The notes: generated from the sequence alone by a model not told the origin. A stretch of 64,000 nt of DNA from Sipunculus nudus (GCA_026874595.1 CM049313.1:46568159-46632158), one strand, 5' to 3'; counted from the stretch's first letter, positions 12,337 to 26,109 are shown. A program made the numbers and translations.

Positions 12337-12339
12337 ATT

Positions 12340-14095
12340 CTGCATTTAAATTACGTTAGATGTGGCGGTAAACATACCTTTACAGGTTTATATCGAATCT
12401 ATGTTTACTCAAGTAAAACTTCATAAAATTTGACATGAGCCAGACAAGAGACAAGCATTTCATACCTGGCTAATATCCAAATAATTTTAGAAACAGCGGT
12501 GTGGTGTAAAAAAAGTCAATTAAGGAGCAAGGGCAATGTTCTAGAAAGACACGATACAGGGGCGGATTCATCCCCCCCCCCCCCAACATAAAAAAAAATT
12601 AGGGAATATTCTGAATATCGAATAAACATAAATATACCCCCAGATTGCACCATCACATCCATCATAATGTTTACATATAGTTTCTGCACCATACGTGGTA
12701 TTATATCCCCCCCCCTGTTCCTAACCCCTCCCCTCGGCGTTGTATGAACCTCCCTTGCTCTATAGTATCCCTAATCCTGCACAAAAAGTATACACAATGT
12801 TTTAAAGTATACACATACTAGTAATCATATACACACGCATATATACACATATACATACACATATTCATGTGCATATAAAAATCCTTGATTAAATAGAGGA
12901 TATCATATAATCACAGATATATCAGTGTGCAAAAGTAATTCATTACTGAGCAAACAGAACATCTTAACTAAAAAATGGAGTTTAGTGAGAATTTAATATG
13001 CATATATTCATGCAGGTTACTTATACAGACAGATGAATTTTCTTCATAGGTTGAATTCAACTTAAAAGGTAAAATTCAATAGCTGTCTAAATAAAGGAAT
13101 TAAACTGTGAGGTTTAAAATACACAATTAACAAGCCGCTATAGGAATCCCCGGCTGGAATGAATATATATATATACATTTGAATGCCTCGACCAGTTTTC
13201 AGTTCATTTCAAGTTCAGACAATGATTGCCGTTTAAACGCGTTGTCACAAACAAAAAAATGAATGGTTGGGAGATTTACTTTGCTTCGAAGGTATTCAAT
13301 AAAAGCTAAATAATGAGCTTTAGAAATTTTAATACCTATATATATATAAAAGAGGCCAACGTTCAATCCATCTCTATCTGTCTCACTTTCTGTCACAGAA
13401 TAATCAAATTATTCTCACTACAAATAAGATTGTAATTTGGAGATATATAGGCCCACCATGGAATCCAATGGAATACCAATGCATGTAATAATTTAAATTG
13501 TGAGGTCTTTCCCTCTCTCTTATATTAAAAATGAATTTGTATATTCTATTAGATTTAAATTATGTCTAGATGTATCTGAAATTTGTTCTGTATATTTTCC
13601 TTGTTTATAAGGCGTTGTCAGCTTTTGACTGATTACATTTGACGAAACAACGTCTGTAATTTATAATTATGCATAGTTATAAAGAAACCTAATAGCGTTT
13701 TCACATTCGGAGAAGTTGAAAAAAGTCACGTCTTAGTTCACAATTTGAAGAATACATGCATGCCTGGTCCAACTGAAACTTCGTGGCATTTTGCATTTGA
13801 AACATTCCATCCACACAGCTAAATTTAGAACATTTTACTAATAAACACACGGGTGATGCATTGTAAATGAGCATAAACTACACATGGACGGTCATCCATC
13901 ATAAATCAAAATGGGCATCTGGAGAAGGTTCTACACAGAGGTAATGTAAAAATCAGAAAAACAAACTGGTAGATTGAACGATTTCAAGAAAACAAAGCGA
14001 TAAACACGACCCAGGAGGAATTAACAGATGATGGTACCATCGATTTCAAGAGCATTCCAAAGCAATGGCTGTGGTTTAGCTTAATAAAACCTCAC
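12340..14095. other. AT-rich DNA with poly-C repeat fragment
   Basis: A GGGGCGGATTCATC-poly-C passage at 12551-12585 is a typical dispersed repeat fragment. The rest shows no gene. Confidence 0.4.
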
Positions 14096-14480
14096 ATACA
14101 ATTTCCTTTCCTTTCCTTCTTGGGGAGGCCATTATTTGCGGAGATGCCATTCCGCGCCCGGAACCTTGAGGCTTTTTTACCCACAATGCCCGGGCAAGCC
14201 ACTCAAGGGAAATTTGCCTTCAAATATTTGGCCCAATTTGACGCGAGTTTCGCTACAATTTGCAAACAGTGACGGGGTCTGAAAGATTAGTGGCTTATTG
14301 AGCTTGAAGTCTTGGCCTGTTGATGGGGTCCTCGGAGACTGAGGTCGTCTTTAATGAGTGTCGCCCTCCGTCAGTTCAGGAGATCCCCATCACAAAAACA
14401 ATGCACTATCTGAGTCGGCCTCACCACATCACGTCGTGGACGTTTGCTCGCTCGAGCTGTGATGTTACCTCGCATAATTC
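14096..14480. promoter_or_regulatory. Candidate regulatory island
   Basis: About 385 bp with balanced composition and no simple repeats inside AT-rich flanks, without a coding frame. It holds ACAATTTGCAAACAGT (14255-14270) and GATTA (14285-14289), an arrangement repeated at 28875-28909. Conservation is untested. Confidence 0.3.
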
Positions 14481-17070
14481 TGTTTGAATAAAACATGCAC
14501 AATTTTAAACTGTCCTGGTTTTAACTCTGATTAGCCATCAGGAGATGCTGATTCTAATTTGACAACATTTCCTGAAAATTGTGATTAATTCTGATTTAAA
14601 TCATCTGATTTACTTTCATTCTTCTCTCATGAAAGGTAATTTGAAGATTTTCATAATTTTCCTTATCAATAATTAAGGAGATATGAAATTTTACACAAAC
14701 TGTTCAGATTTTATCTCATTTGACACGCTTTTTAAACCTAATATTTTCCCTGTAACCCAGTCCCTGCAGAAGATAAATGAATGTTTTAATTAGTGTGGGC
14801 ATTTTAATTTTAAGCCTTAGACCTGTATAACGAGAATTCGTTTCATTAAATTGTAATCGTAAAAGATGTATACTAAAGTATTTTAATAAATCATCTTCAA
14901 AACTGAAATTTATATTACACAAAAGAAGGTTTTATTTATATATGACATTGCTAATCAATATAAATCTCTTTATTTATATTAGTAAATATACATATTGATA
15001 TACTGATTTATCATACATGTATTATTGCCTGCAAGTTTTGAGTATTAAAATTTTGTTGTGAAAATTTACATTTCTCATAAATTGTATTAAATTTTACCTA
15101 TAGAAAGCTTTTACCCTTTTTTATTGTTTTACTGTCTAACAAAGTGACCAACGTTTATCCGTATAAATGTATAACTGTTTTGTTTGGAAATCTCTACATA
15201 TCTACACGTAATATTTTTTTAGTCTGACGAAGAAATTGTCGAAAAAAAATCACAAATGTGTCTGCTACAGTTCCGGAAATTGTGCGAGAGGTTTTCCTAT
15301 ACATATTGAAAGGGGTTTTTTTACACGAATATTCATAGAAAAATGCACATTTTTTCATGATGGACTGCATGCATGGTTACGTCATGTCAACATAAATAAT
15401 ATAGCTAAAATGAAAAAAAAATCGCTCATAAAGAATCGAGATGGTCCAATACCAGATTTGTTCTATGGCACACTTTATGCATATAGACCGGAATACTTTC
15501 CTACGTAAGCTACACTCTAAAAACATAACCAGACGATAAAAAAGATATATATATGAAAAAAAAAAAGATATATGCATATATGAAATGACACATTAATCCT
15601 ATCATATCAGGAAAAGAATTAAATGTGATAAAATGCAAACTTTTTTTTTCTTTTTAAAAATGGTCATATTTATGTATTAAACCGTTTAATCACTTTCATT
15701 TGTATTTTTTATTGATTTATAATAGAATAGATAAATATAGGATTTTTTAATCAAATTATACGATTAGTACATATGGGCACGTTCATGCAGGTTGATGTAG
15801 GCCTAACAGAGTGTAATCGTCTATAATTTCGGAATACACCCCGCTATGGAGAATTTACAGAGTTGAATAAAAGCAAAGGAGATCAATATTGGTAGTTGTG
15901 TAAAGTTTAAGCAGATTAAGAGAGACAGAGCGTAGGATTATACTGCTGGTAAGTAGGATCAGCTAACATCAAGGATACACAGGAGTACAGTACGATCACG
16001 CCCAATTGGATGATCCGATTTGATCACGTGACAAAAGCTCCGCCATTAAAACGATTACCGAAAGTACGCGAAACCATTTAAAGGTCTTCCAATATCTCAT
16101 TTTAATATCATTTAAGAATATAAGTACGGCGTAACCGCTCATGCATGCGACTGTAGACACACCCAGTGTAGATGATGATAAGTCGATTTGATTAGTTATA
16201 CCGCCACTAAATTTGTGTTGGTGTTTGTGTCATGATATTTTAATACTGGCTTTTCTTCAATATAAATAATATACAATGCATCCGATGGTCATCACATCAA
16301 AAATTCCGCGGTGAATTCATCTGAGCAATATTGTTCTTGCATGTGGTCAGGTAAGCTTATATTAGCAAGAGGATATTCCCCCTGTTCATTATAAAGGTTA
16401 CCCCTCTGAGACTACATGCTGGTACAGCGTAAAGTGTGGCATCATGGAAAGTATTAAGGAATGACTTATATTAAGCAATACATGTTGTTTTTATCAATAT
16501 CTTAAATTTAGATGATGACAGTGTCAGAAATGCTCACGTTTTGTTGAGATATAGATATTTTGTCATGGAAATTCCTGGGTTCCTTCACCACTGCGGAGCT
16601 GACAGTGATCACTCTGAGTACTGTAGACTCACACTGACAGGAGAGCACGGCTTTGTTGTTTGGGGATGGTGGGTAAAGGAATAATATCCCACAATGCACT
16701 GGGTAAAATAGACGATAGGCTAGGTGTAAATGATATGAAGTAGGTAGATATATAGGCTATTGAAACATATTGGATAGAGTTGTTTCATGGAAAATTACAT
16801 GCATATTGGTTGTTTATTATAGTAATACGTTATTTATGAAACAAGTAACATCCGGTATGCATGCCCAGTGTAGGAGGAAGCCTTTTCTTGGGTTATGAAA
16901 AATGTGGATTTTGTTGACCCTTGAAACATGTATTGCCGGTGAAAAAAATTTAATTAACACCCTCCCCCCCCCCCCCCCCCCCCCCATTACAGGTTACCGC
17001 TCCTTAAAATCTGATATCGATTTCTGATTACCACCGGGGGTTGATTCATGTGATCAATATGTGAATATAT
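14481..17070. other. AT-rich DNA, nothing recognised
   Basis: Contains a poly-C tract near 16965-16985 and a TCACGTGAC word near 16025. No coding sequence is visible. Confidence 0.4.
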
Positions 17071-18443
17071 ATCGGGTGTCCAAATATATACATCCGCTTT
17101 TTGAATCTCAATATCTGGGTGATAAATGTATACTAATTCTCTAATAATTTCTCATGGTGTTACATGTGGACATTATGTAAAAAGCTTAAAAATGCCAAAG
17201 AAATCAGTTGCGTATCATGCGAGTATTCAAAAGAGCATACGAAAGTATACAGTATCAGAGAATATGAACTCCATCTTCCTCCACAATTAACCTTACGCAG
17301 ACGGATTCTTTTTAATAAAGAGCAGATGCTTATCCGGATTTCTTCATCGTAATGTCCTCCCACGACGCAAATATATCCTGTCTTTTAACTCCTGTCCGTT
17401 AAATGTCCCCCTCATTCCTCGGTAAATCTTGTGCTTTAAGGAATCCCAAATGGTATTGTCCATCGGATTACAATCAGGGCTTTTAGGAGGCCATTCATCC
17501 TTTATGATAAACTGATGTGGCTCCCTCAAACTGTATCCCTGTGTTACTTCACCAGAATGAGAAGGGGCTCCAACATTTTGGGAAAAAATTATATTTGGGA
17601 TAAAGAGCAAATTATTATCCAACATTTTCGTGAAGTTTAAACCATTAACGTTGGCTCTCTCATTCAGTGTCAATGAACTGAATGTTTGTCTTTCCTGCTC
17701 AGGAAACTTCAGCCTAAACCATTACTTGTTTTGAAACGGGAAGTTTCACGATAGAGGCAAGCTGATTGAATTTGAAGATTTCATTTATCATAAACGTTCT
17801 GTCAATTTTTCGTTATTTCTAGGATAAAGTCCTACTCGTCCGTAAAGATGACTCCTAACATCTGCGAACACATAACGGTCATTTAAATTTCAACATATAG
17901 TTTTTCTTTTCCTGCGCACATTATAGTGTCTCCTTGAAACCCTTTTCCTTAAAATGGCTTCAGATCAAGTATGTTTTCCCATTCTTGACACAGAAGATTT
18001 GTCCACTCGCAAGTCACTGGTAATTTCTTTGTAAGGTTATACGTCCCGGGGTTATTCTCTTGTGACTGCATCAACTCCTCAGCGATTGAAGTGTTCTCCT
18101 CAGAACATGCAGGCCTTGGCCTTCCACAACCTGATTTTCGACATTTTGTGCATGCGTTTCATATTTTTGCTATTAATCTGTTCAGGGTGTGATTATCCCA
18201 TCGTTTACCGGGAAATCCCTTGACCATACGCCTATCATCCACAGCCCTTTTCCTTGAAATAGTTCTCAATGCTTTCCTTATCACTCGCGCTGAAAACCAT
18301 CACTGTTCCTTCCAAATTAAAACTTTGGGCTGAACTAATCCTAAATGCAAATGACAATGAAATAATTAAGGAAACTTTAGGATTTTGTACATAGATATTA
18401 CGAATCAAAAAGCGGAGCATCATATACGTCATGGCAAATATAG
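17071..18443 (-). mobile_element. Dead Tc1/mariner-superfamily element, DD37D (maT-like)
   Basis: A minus-strand transposase remnant is flanked by matching inverted ends. The left end, from about 17072 (CGGGTGTCCAAATATATACA, then ATCCGCTTTTTGAATCTCAA), pairs with the reverse complement of the right end near 18385-18440 (GCTCCGCTTTTTGATTCGTA). The shared core CCGCTTTTTGA and its spacing from the transposase fit terminal inverted repeats. Outer boundaries are approximate, set next to TA dinucleotides as expected for this superfamily. Total size, about 1.37 kb, is typical for mariner-like elements. Confidence 0.85.
17235..18300 (-). pseudogene. maT-like transposase, inactivated
   Basis: Read on the minus strand from an ATG at 18300. 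The N-terminus MVFSASDKESIENYFKEKG and the following helix-turn-helix-like segments (KEITSDLRVDKSSVSR) match mariner-type DNA-binding regions. The first catalytic aspartate survives in VIFTDE (about 17835-17852), directly followed by a TAG stop at 17832-17834. The second catalytic site, normally QDGAPSH-like, reads NVGAPSH, so the aspartate is replaced by valine. The third survives in WPPKSPDCNPMD. Thirty-seven residues separate the second and third sites, which defines the DD37D (maT) group. A frameshift near 17350 moves the C-terminus (EEIRISICSLLKRIRLRK) to another frame. The several stops, the frameshift and the lost catalytic residue make it non-functional. Confidence 0.88.
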
Positions 18444-18579
18444 GTCAGCTGTTTATTCCACTATTTGTTAAAATATGAATCGTACGCGGCAATTATCTTT
18501 TTACATTTTGTATTGGAATTATGATTGTATCGTTGTATTTACTGCACTTTGTAAACAATCGTACATTCTAAATGAAATC

Positions 18580-19040
18580 GTCCACTCTCTGACAGTACGT
18601 GCAACTGCCGCCAGCAACCCCGCCACCCCCACCCCACGAACCATGTTTATGTCGTCTGCCTTACTGAGAGCAAAGTGACAGGGAGACTTTGATCTGGTAC
18701 GCAAACAAAGTTTGCTAAGGTGTGTCTTGTTAATTGAATTCAGCTTCTTATCGACTCTTATAATTACTGTCATGTCATGAAGAAGTGGTTTCAAGTTATT
18801 TTTGAATTACACGGCCACTTCAAACAGACGCACCATACAGCTATGGCTTTGCATCAAACAGTTTGCAAAGCTTTACCATGTCCTTAATGAACAAGTCCAC
18901 TGAACCGATGGGATTAGTCCGCCTTCCTCTTCCGGCGGATCACCGCGGGTGTCCGCAGCCAATTTCCGCTTACGCGTTCGTTTGACAGGGCACGTATATT
19001 ATCGCTGTTTGACAAACCGGGAATCGTTAAAATTGAGTCA
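18580..19040. promoter_or_regulatory. GC-richer island next to the dead mariner element
   Basis: A CCCCGCCACCCCCACCCCAC run and mixed-composition sequence to about 19000. Non-coding as far as visible; a regulatory role is only a guess from composition. Confidence 0.2.
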
Positions 19041-19844
19041 ACTTCAGATATGTTCAGCGCTGGGGGTTTTCAGTTTGGTGCTATTATTTTCCGAAATGTT
19101 AAACAAGGTATCGCAAGAAAAAAACTCTAGTCTGGTAAATCTTATTCAATAGACACTGAGATTGCACCGAAATTAACTCCGCTTTTTTTCATTTTTATTT
19201 CCAATACACTGTTTTCACCATTTTACTTGTTCTTGATTAGTTCAACGTATAACGAAACCTACCTTTATGGTGAGTCTGTAGCTTCATCACCCCAGTTGTA
19301 AAAACAGCATTTATAAATGAACTAGAAATCTGCATTTTAAGGAATGCAAGCCTCCGACATGTGAAGGGTCCCCATTATGGCATGCTCCCAAAACCATGTT
19401 TGCATTCACTCATTCGGCATATTCCAAGGGTCATTCATGCCTAAGTAACATTACATTTGTGAATGTTCCTTAATGATGTTCTTGCTACCGGATCATGTGC
19501 CGAATCCACACCAAAATCTAATGGCACAAACACGCACACACGAACGGGGATGAAAGCATTCCCTCTTGGCGGATTCAATTTTATCAGTCCATCTAATAAA
19601 TCTTGTTATCTCCTGGCAGCATGTGTTTATCGCCGTTTATTGGTTAGTTATTTTGTTGGTTGTTCGGCTGGTCTACAACCCCAGTAAAAAAGGGCTGTGC
19701 GGATTTTGATGGCGTTTTGTGGATTTTAGGAGGTACATCATCTGGATTACCGTAATATGTTTTAAAGGGTCCTATCCCGATGACTGACGTCTGTTAGCTA
19801 CAGCTATTGCCTCGAACCTTTGGGAAAATAGGAAGGAAAACACT

Positions 19845-19966
19845 GATCTCACTGCACACAGGCTGTTTGTTTTGTTTATATCCATGTGCTAATAACATGT
19901 GGGGGGGGGGGCGGAGCCGCCAAAATAATCCAAACACATTCAACAAGGACATCTGGCGACAGGTCA
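19845..19966 (-). repeat. Dispersed repeat B, copy 1
   Basis: The minus strand reads GACCTGTCGCCAGATGTCCT, TGTTGAATGTGTTTGGATTA, TTTTGGCGG, then, after a C run, AACAAACAGCCTGTGTGCAG. It matches 54243-54361 on the plus strand. Confidence 0.7.
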
Positions 19967-20654
19967 GACGAATTTTGCAAAGTGTATTTTGCAACAAGTG
20001 ACCTGTCAATTTACGCACATGCGCACCCAACAACCTTAGGCTACATGTTTCTTCCGTTTGCCACTATTGTTGTGTGTACTCACAACTTAAATAAACACGC
20101 TCATAGAGGCGTAATAAGAATGTTAATTACATATAGTTCAATAATATGTACGTTGAGTTAACCAGAAATCACATAAATGCAATAGAAAAGGTATGTGAAC
20201 AGCTGGTTATTTGTGTTCTTTACCATGCATTGTGAGACTGGGCAGTTTGCTTTGCTCGGCCGCGGGTAAGATATAATATGGGCTTCTGATGTTCTGGCCG
20301 GCAGATCTGACCTGTGATGCAACCATCATGTGCTGACACACGTTCCTCTGGGCTTTGATTCATATATATATTCTCTGTACTTGTGTATAGCACCCAGGAG
20401 GGTATCTGACTGGAGATCCAACACCGGGAATTGCCGTGTCGAATGTTGCTGACAGGGATCATAACATTCTAGTCCAGTCATTATACAGAATGACCCAACA
20501 CAAAATGCAGCATATATTATTTTGTCACCATTCGTCTCTTAAACGCGTCTGGATGTACATATTGAAAGTCTACCAAAATATGTTGAGTCGAACAATGCTT
20601 AATTTGCATAAATCAAATATGGCTGCCAAACAAAGTTACTGACTCATATTAATT

Positions 20655-20870
20655 ACATTTAACTGTCCTTTAACAGGGCACAAATCGCAATAGCTGAACC
20701 TAGGATCATTTTACTTAAACCCGGAAAGGCTTTGGTCAAATTTCCCAGAAATTTACAGTATTTGGTCACCTTGAACTATATTCTGCCAGCAAAATGGAAA
20801 AAAACAGTATTTTGAGCACCCTGAAAGGCAGACCCTTATGAGTTTACCAGAATGCTGAACAAATATTGTG
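20655..20870 (+). repeat. Family A fragment
   Basis: CCTTTAACAGGGCACAAATC, CTGAACCTAGGATC and CACCTTGAACTATATTCTGC match the middle of family A; the head is lost. A GTGGCGCCAC core follows at 21126-21135, then CTTGACCTAC. Confidence 0.6.
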
Positions 20871-22249
20871 CGTTGGTTCATAAAATTGAAAGATAAATGC
20901 CAATTTTTTTCTTTATGACTATTAGCATGCAAGGTCTGAACAGAATTGAACCTGGATTCTCTGAGTTATGTTGCGAAAACATATTTGAGCAACACAAAAG
21001 TGAACACGTTTGTTGGTAAAAGTATACGTATACAAAATAGCAGATATCTCAATGAAGTCACCAGTTGTCATCACAAAATTTACCGAAGTATCGATCTTGG
21101 GACCAATATGCAAAATAAACTTTTAGTGGCGCCACCTACTTGACCTACTTAATGCAATCTGAAATAATTGTTATAGGTCAGACGATATTATAACTTAAGC
21201 TTTATTGTCATGATTAATTAATTAAGCCCTGGCTCGCCTACAGTTTATCAGGTCTGCCCGTTTGGTGTTTGGTTCATATCACAATGCTCGCTGTCCATGC
21301 ATCTTTCATTATCTTTTCTTTCATTTTATCAGACGACTAGTAACTACAAAATAATGTCTACTATAATTTTTCAAACTCGTAAAAAATGTAGTGTTATATC
21401 CAATAGTGACCCGAAAATCCTTTCGCAGACATTATCTTAAGAGCTCTTAGAGTCATTGCCCTAATATTTTTTTATATGATAATTGATCTCTATGAGAACG
21501 TGTACTATTGAATGTGTTGTTTGAAAAATATATACTTAAGCTATTGCTGTAACAAATATATGGCGACTGGCCAAATCCTACCCCCATTCAAATATTTTAT
21601 GTGGCTTCTATAGGCAGCCATCTTGGAAACCCGTGCACAGTTGGTTCCTTATTTGGATCTACAGTTTATTTACATCATTTCTTTTTTTTCCTCATCTACT
21701 CTAACTTCTCTTTCTAGAGACAAGTAAAAAGAGAATGATATCCATTTATTTTACTGGAAAATGCCAATAAGCAGAAAGTTGTACGTTCCTTAACCAGACA
21801 TTAATGATTAATTAAAGCAGTGGAGACCACAGAGACCTGCAGATAGTGTGAATATAACAGTTATGAAATTTCACCACAGTTGGTACACTTTCAATACCAT
21901 TTCCCACTAAAGCATTAATTTTCCAATAATTCTTGAATGAGTTGATCTGAATATTGATATGCCTGTTGATGGATCATGCATGGATAAATTTATCATTCGT
22001 ATGATACCGGTGGTACCATCCTAATTCTTTTCAGCTTCTTTATATTTGTTGTGTTTAGACTAACAAATATATCAGTCATGTCATCGTACTGGTTCCTTTT
22101 AGTTCACCAATCATACTTTTTGCCCCTGATCATCAAGTGGTGCGATAATGCTCTTTAACTAGACATTTACATTTCTCTAAATCTATAATGTGGGAGCAAA
22201 GTTGTAAATGTTATAGTCACAGGTTATGCTTTTTCGAGTTGAATATTTT

Positions 22250-22638
22250 CTCTTGAGGAACCTACATATATAAGTTGAAGGTCCTTGAGTTGATTCATTG
22301 GGTTCAAACTTCACATACTAGTATATATATATATATATGTGTGTGTGTCTATTACCAGTGTTTAGAGGAACAGTCTTAATTGTCGATTTTTAGGCTGGAA
22401 GGTCGAGGTAACAAGTTATTATCAGCTTTGATATATTAGATAATGAACTCTTAGGGACGATTAATGTGATTCAGTATTCACATTTTTTTTTGTCTAAATG
22501 AAAGGGATTAATAAGTTAAAAATGCATATTTGTTATACCCTGATCCTAAAAGAATCCAGTTAATGTCGGGGTAAAGTTCAAGGTCAAAGATCACAATTAA
22601 TATTTCTCGATTTGAGTCTCAATATTAACTCCATTTAT

Positions 22639-22640
<2 letters not shown>
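22250..22640 (+). repeat. Degenerate dispersed repeat with AGGTCA-like words
   Basis: Contains GAAGGTCCTTGAGTTGATTC, GGGTTCAAACTTCACATACT, and GTTCAAGGTCAAAGATCAC near 22570. The style matches the AGGTCA arrays near the window start, but the copy is diverged. Confidence 0.5.
22322..22348. repeat. (TA)n(TG)n microsatellite
   Basis: Short TA tract passing into TG, next to a TTCAAACTTCACATACTAG repeat end. Confidence 0.85.

Positions 22641-22643
<3 letters not shown>

Positions 22644-22671
<28 letters not shown>
22644..22671. repeat. (TA)n microsatellite
   Basis: Twenty-eight bases of alternating AT. Confidence 0.9.
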
Positions 22672-22676
<5 letters not shown>

Positions 22677-23495
22677 TCGCCATATGGACCCTTTCAGAGC
22701 CATTAGCTCCGATACACTGCCGGAAGGAAACATAAATTACTTTTACCACTAAAGAAAGAAAAGATACTATAGCCAGAAGATAATAAAATCATCTCTGCAA
22801 TAACCCCTTTATTAGAAATAAATTAAAACGGTTATAGATTCATAATAGACCCCGTAAGGTTATGTTCTTTTGAAGAAAAAAATTTAACGTTGCAGCATTC
22901 TTTCGAATCATTTATGTTGATGAACTATCCGTTCATTTTAACATAATATTTTAATAATATGTAAAAATATTTAAAGTAGCCTGTATGACCAACCCGCTTT
23001 TTATTGGACTTATTATAACTAACCCACATGACAATATCAACTTTTTTTCATTTCTCTACCATCTTTCTATATTGCTTAAACTTGAAATTATAATATAAAA
23101 ACATAAAATATCATTATTTGAATATCCTAGCTTTCCAAACATGTTTATAGTGCAGATCGCTTAAGAACTGAATTGTCCCACATTATATATATGAGGTTCA
23201 TTTTGGAAAGGGTTATGACATAATTCGCAGGATCTTGCTGGCGGTGCCATTTCTTGTTCTTTCCTTTTCCATCTTATGCATGCGCCTTATACCTAACCAT
23301 CACTGAACCACGAACAAGTTGAAAGCCTTACACAATATTTGAATGACTTTTTTAAATCAATACATACTTATAAGAGAGGCGATCTATCTTATTTACAATT
23401 TGAGCATTACCTTAGTGTGAACGATCTTGTATGTAGTGAGTAAAATTCATACAGATGAATGGGTTTACGGTTTTTTCCCAAAATTTCCGTTTTAT

Positions 23496-24030
23496 AAGCT
23501 CAGATGACGTACAGCTGTAGAGATCACCTGTCTGTGCGTTAACAGGGTACAAGCCGTAACCGCTTGATCTGGAATCTTCTCACTCAACATCCAGGGAGAT
23601 CCATAAAAATAAATCTCCTTGGAAACTTGAAATTATGTCACTGCGACCTATATCCTCGAGTAACGGAGCTCTTAAGTACCCCCCCCCCCCCCCCCCCAAG
23701 ATTAATAAAAAGTGATACAAAAGCTCCAGTATCTGAATAACTGATGCATTGATTGACATGATTCTTTGCATTCCCATTAGTCAAATCCTGTTTTATCATT
23801 TCCTGAAGACTGGTGGCGCCGACTGTAATTTTACAAATTTCTATGCATTTTTCTCTATTATTAAGACCTTCAGATGAAGCAGTCCATGCATCCATTAACA
23901 GGGCACAAATAGTGACCGTCAAACCTGGAAACTTCTTACTGTTAATTCAGGGAGGTCCTTGGCAAATCTCCTTAGAAACCTGAAATACAGGTTATGTTGA
24001 CCTATATTTTGCAAACTACAGAACACTTCC
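23496..24030 (+). repeat. Family A, two adjacent copies
   Basis: First copy: AAGCTCAGATGACGTACAGC, GTTAACAGGGTACAAGCCGT, CCTTGGAAACTTGAAATTAT, a 20-bp poly-C tract at 23678-23697 and a damaged palindrome GGTGGCGCCGAC (23812-23823). The second copy begins near 23860 with ATTAACAGGGCACAAATAGT and AGAAACCTGAAATACAGG. Confidence 0.75.
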
Positions 24031-25009
24031 TGTTTTTTTTATATTTTTCTCATATTTTTCTAGCCGTGACAACGCAACTCACAGTAGGCAATGATAATTG
24101 CCCTGGTAAGCCTATTGAGTCGTGATACAAGCAAAAATCGACGAATGCATCGCAGTGGTCTTTCATTATGTTCCATTCATATTGTGGCAAACAGCATATG
24201 ATCCTAACATTAGGCTATGAATGATGAATTAACACAAAAGAACACATGTGAACTCACATCCCAATATGAAACTCTGTCTCTATGGTAACGAGTCTGTTCT
24301 TGTTTCGCCTACAAGTTGGCTCTCGTCCAGAAACCCGTGCACATGTGAGCCATGCTTGCATTCATGTGGTCAGAAATTCACTTAATTACGGAGGGATTTA
24401 CCAATATGCTAAGTTAAAACGGAATTTTCCTCGATCATGTTTGGTGTCGTTAGAAAGTACACTAAAATGCTTATTTTAAAGCAAGGTTTGAATATATCAT
24501 AATATTCACTCTTTAAAAGGTAGAATCAGGTTAGTACCTGTATTAGGAAGGTGTTGAATACTCGGGTCTTTGTACACGGAAAAAAACATACTAAACCTAT
24601 ACCTCTGTCATGCACAAAGCATAAAAATAGCTTCACTATATTTAACTTGAGACAACACACTAGTGTATGTGTCATACAAGCACCATCAGTTGATCAACCA
24701 GAACTGCTTGTCGCGAGATTTTACTTGAATTTTCTTTCACACCTTTAAACCTGTCTTTTACCTACCTACCTTATACCTTCCCCTAAGAACTATCGAGTTC
24801 ACATTGTTTCAACTGGCTTATCCACATTGATTAATGCATTTTTTTTAACTTTATAAAATCCAATGTACATGTATTACACTAATTCTAATCATTGGATTGA
24901 TCTCCACATGAATGATTACATTACCTTGACCTCATTTACATAAACTATTTCCTCCTGATACCTGGTATGTTTATTGATCATCACTAGTTTTATCAGTTTC
25001 TGTACAGGT

Positions 25010-25245
25010 ATTTTTGCAATTTCCCAACCTTTTTACTCTTTTGAGGAGACTGTCAAATTACGTGCAAGTTTCCCAGCTGTGATTTCATGCATACGTAGTG
25101 TTACGGTTCACCATTAAATCATAATTATTGGACCTAGAAACTTCTAACTAGACATCCAGGGACGTTCTGGAAAACAATCTACATGGAAACCTTAAATAAG
25201 GTCACAGAGACCTATATTCTGCAAGCTATGGCCAAAACATAATTT
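25010..25245 (+). repeat. Family A fragment
   Basis: TTATTGGACCTAGAAACTTC, ACATCCAGGGACG, ACATGGAAACCTTAAATAAG, GTCACAGAGACCTATATTCT and GCAAGCTATGGCC follow the family order. It lies directly upstream of the non-LTR element. Confidence 0.65.
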
Positions 25246-25507
25246 TCACTATTAAAACCATTATTCAATGTTTAGTCATGTATTATAATCAATGGTGTTG
25301 AACCTTAACACATTTGCATCTTGCATCCTATTTGGATGTAAATATAGGCCTCCTCTTTCTGACAAAAATCATTTATGTTGATTTTTTATAACATTGGCCA
25401 GGCCGTGGCTAAGCATATTCATACAGAAGTCTTAAGATATTTCAATATTGATTTTAATACTCCCGGTGCCTTAGTAAATACTGATTTGGTGAACATGGCT
25501 ACATTGT

Positions 25508-25690
25508 AAAACCTTCATCAACTTATAACCTCCCCAACTCGAGTAACTGCAACCACATCCAGTATGACTGATTTAATATTTACAAATTAACCTGGTATAC
25601 ACTCATCATCTGGCGTTATTCCGTGGTTACTCAGTGACCATTTCTTTATTTATACTAGGCTTTCAGGAGACAGAAGCGAAAAAAAAAAGA
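25508..25690 (+). pseudogene. Endonuclease C-terminal fragment of the retrotransposon
   Basis: Translation gives NLHQLITSPTRVTATTSSMT, then DLIFTN, a stop, and PGIHSSSGVIPWLLSDHFFI. The pattern QLI..PTRVT..SS..DLIFTN....SGV...SDH is the usual C-terminal signature of the exonuclease-endonuclease-phosphatase domain in CR1/L2/Jockey-like LINEs; the SDH histidine is a catalytic-site residue in the family. An in-frame stop interrupts it. Confidence 0.75.
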
Positions 25691-26109
25691 AACCAAATTT
25701 GTTAGAGTTCGGTCCTTTAAGAAATTTGCAGGATCCCAGTGCCTTTAGGCGATCGATTCCATCATCGTTAACTTTCCGTTGCCTTTTTAATGTACGCGAT
25801 GTGATCTCAGCTTGGAATCTGGGTCACCTTCATGATCTGACAACAGAAACGTTCTTACAGGCAAAAGGCACAATTGTCAAAATCTCCTCAAGAGCTTTGC
25901 CAGAATTTAAAAAACAATATCACACCAGTTAGTCAGATTCACAACAACCCAGGTCTCAGTGCTGATGACCTTAACAACTTCTTTGCTTCAGTTAGTAAAA
26001 CTTTAACCTTAGCCTTTACCGAAGATGATATACATGACCAATCGACTTTTACGCATTCTTAATTTTCAATCCCTCAAATGAGCCAACAGCAAATTGCCAA
26101 ACTTCTTAT

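Larger units (their letters stand above)
20871..23490. other. AT-rich DNA with scattered repeat fragments
   Basis: Apart from the small tracts listed, no gene or RNA was recognised. Confidence 0.4.

Noticed and set aside
15223-15248. CTGACGAAG ... GTCGAAA resembling a hammerhead core
   Set aside because: The intervening AAATT does not give a stem II in the required register.
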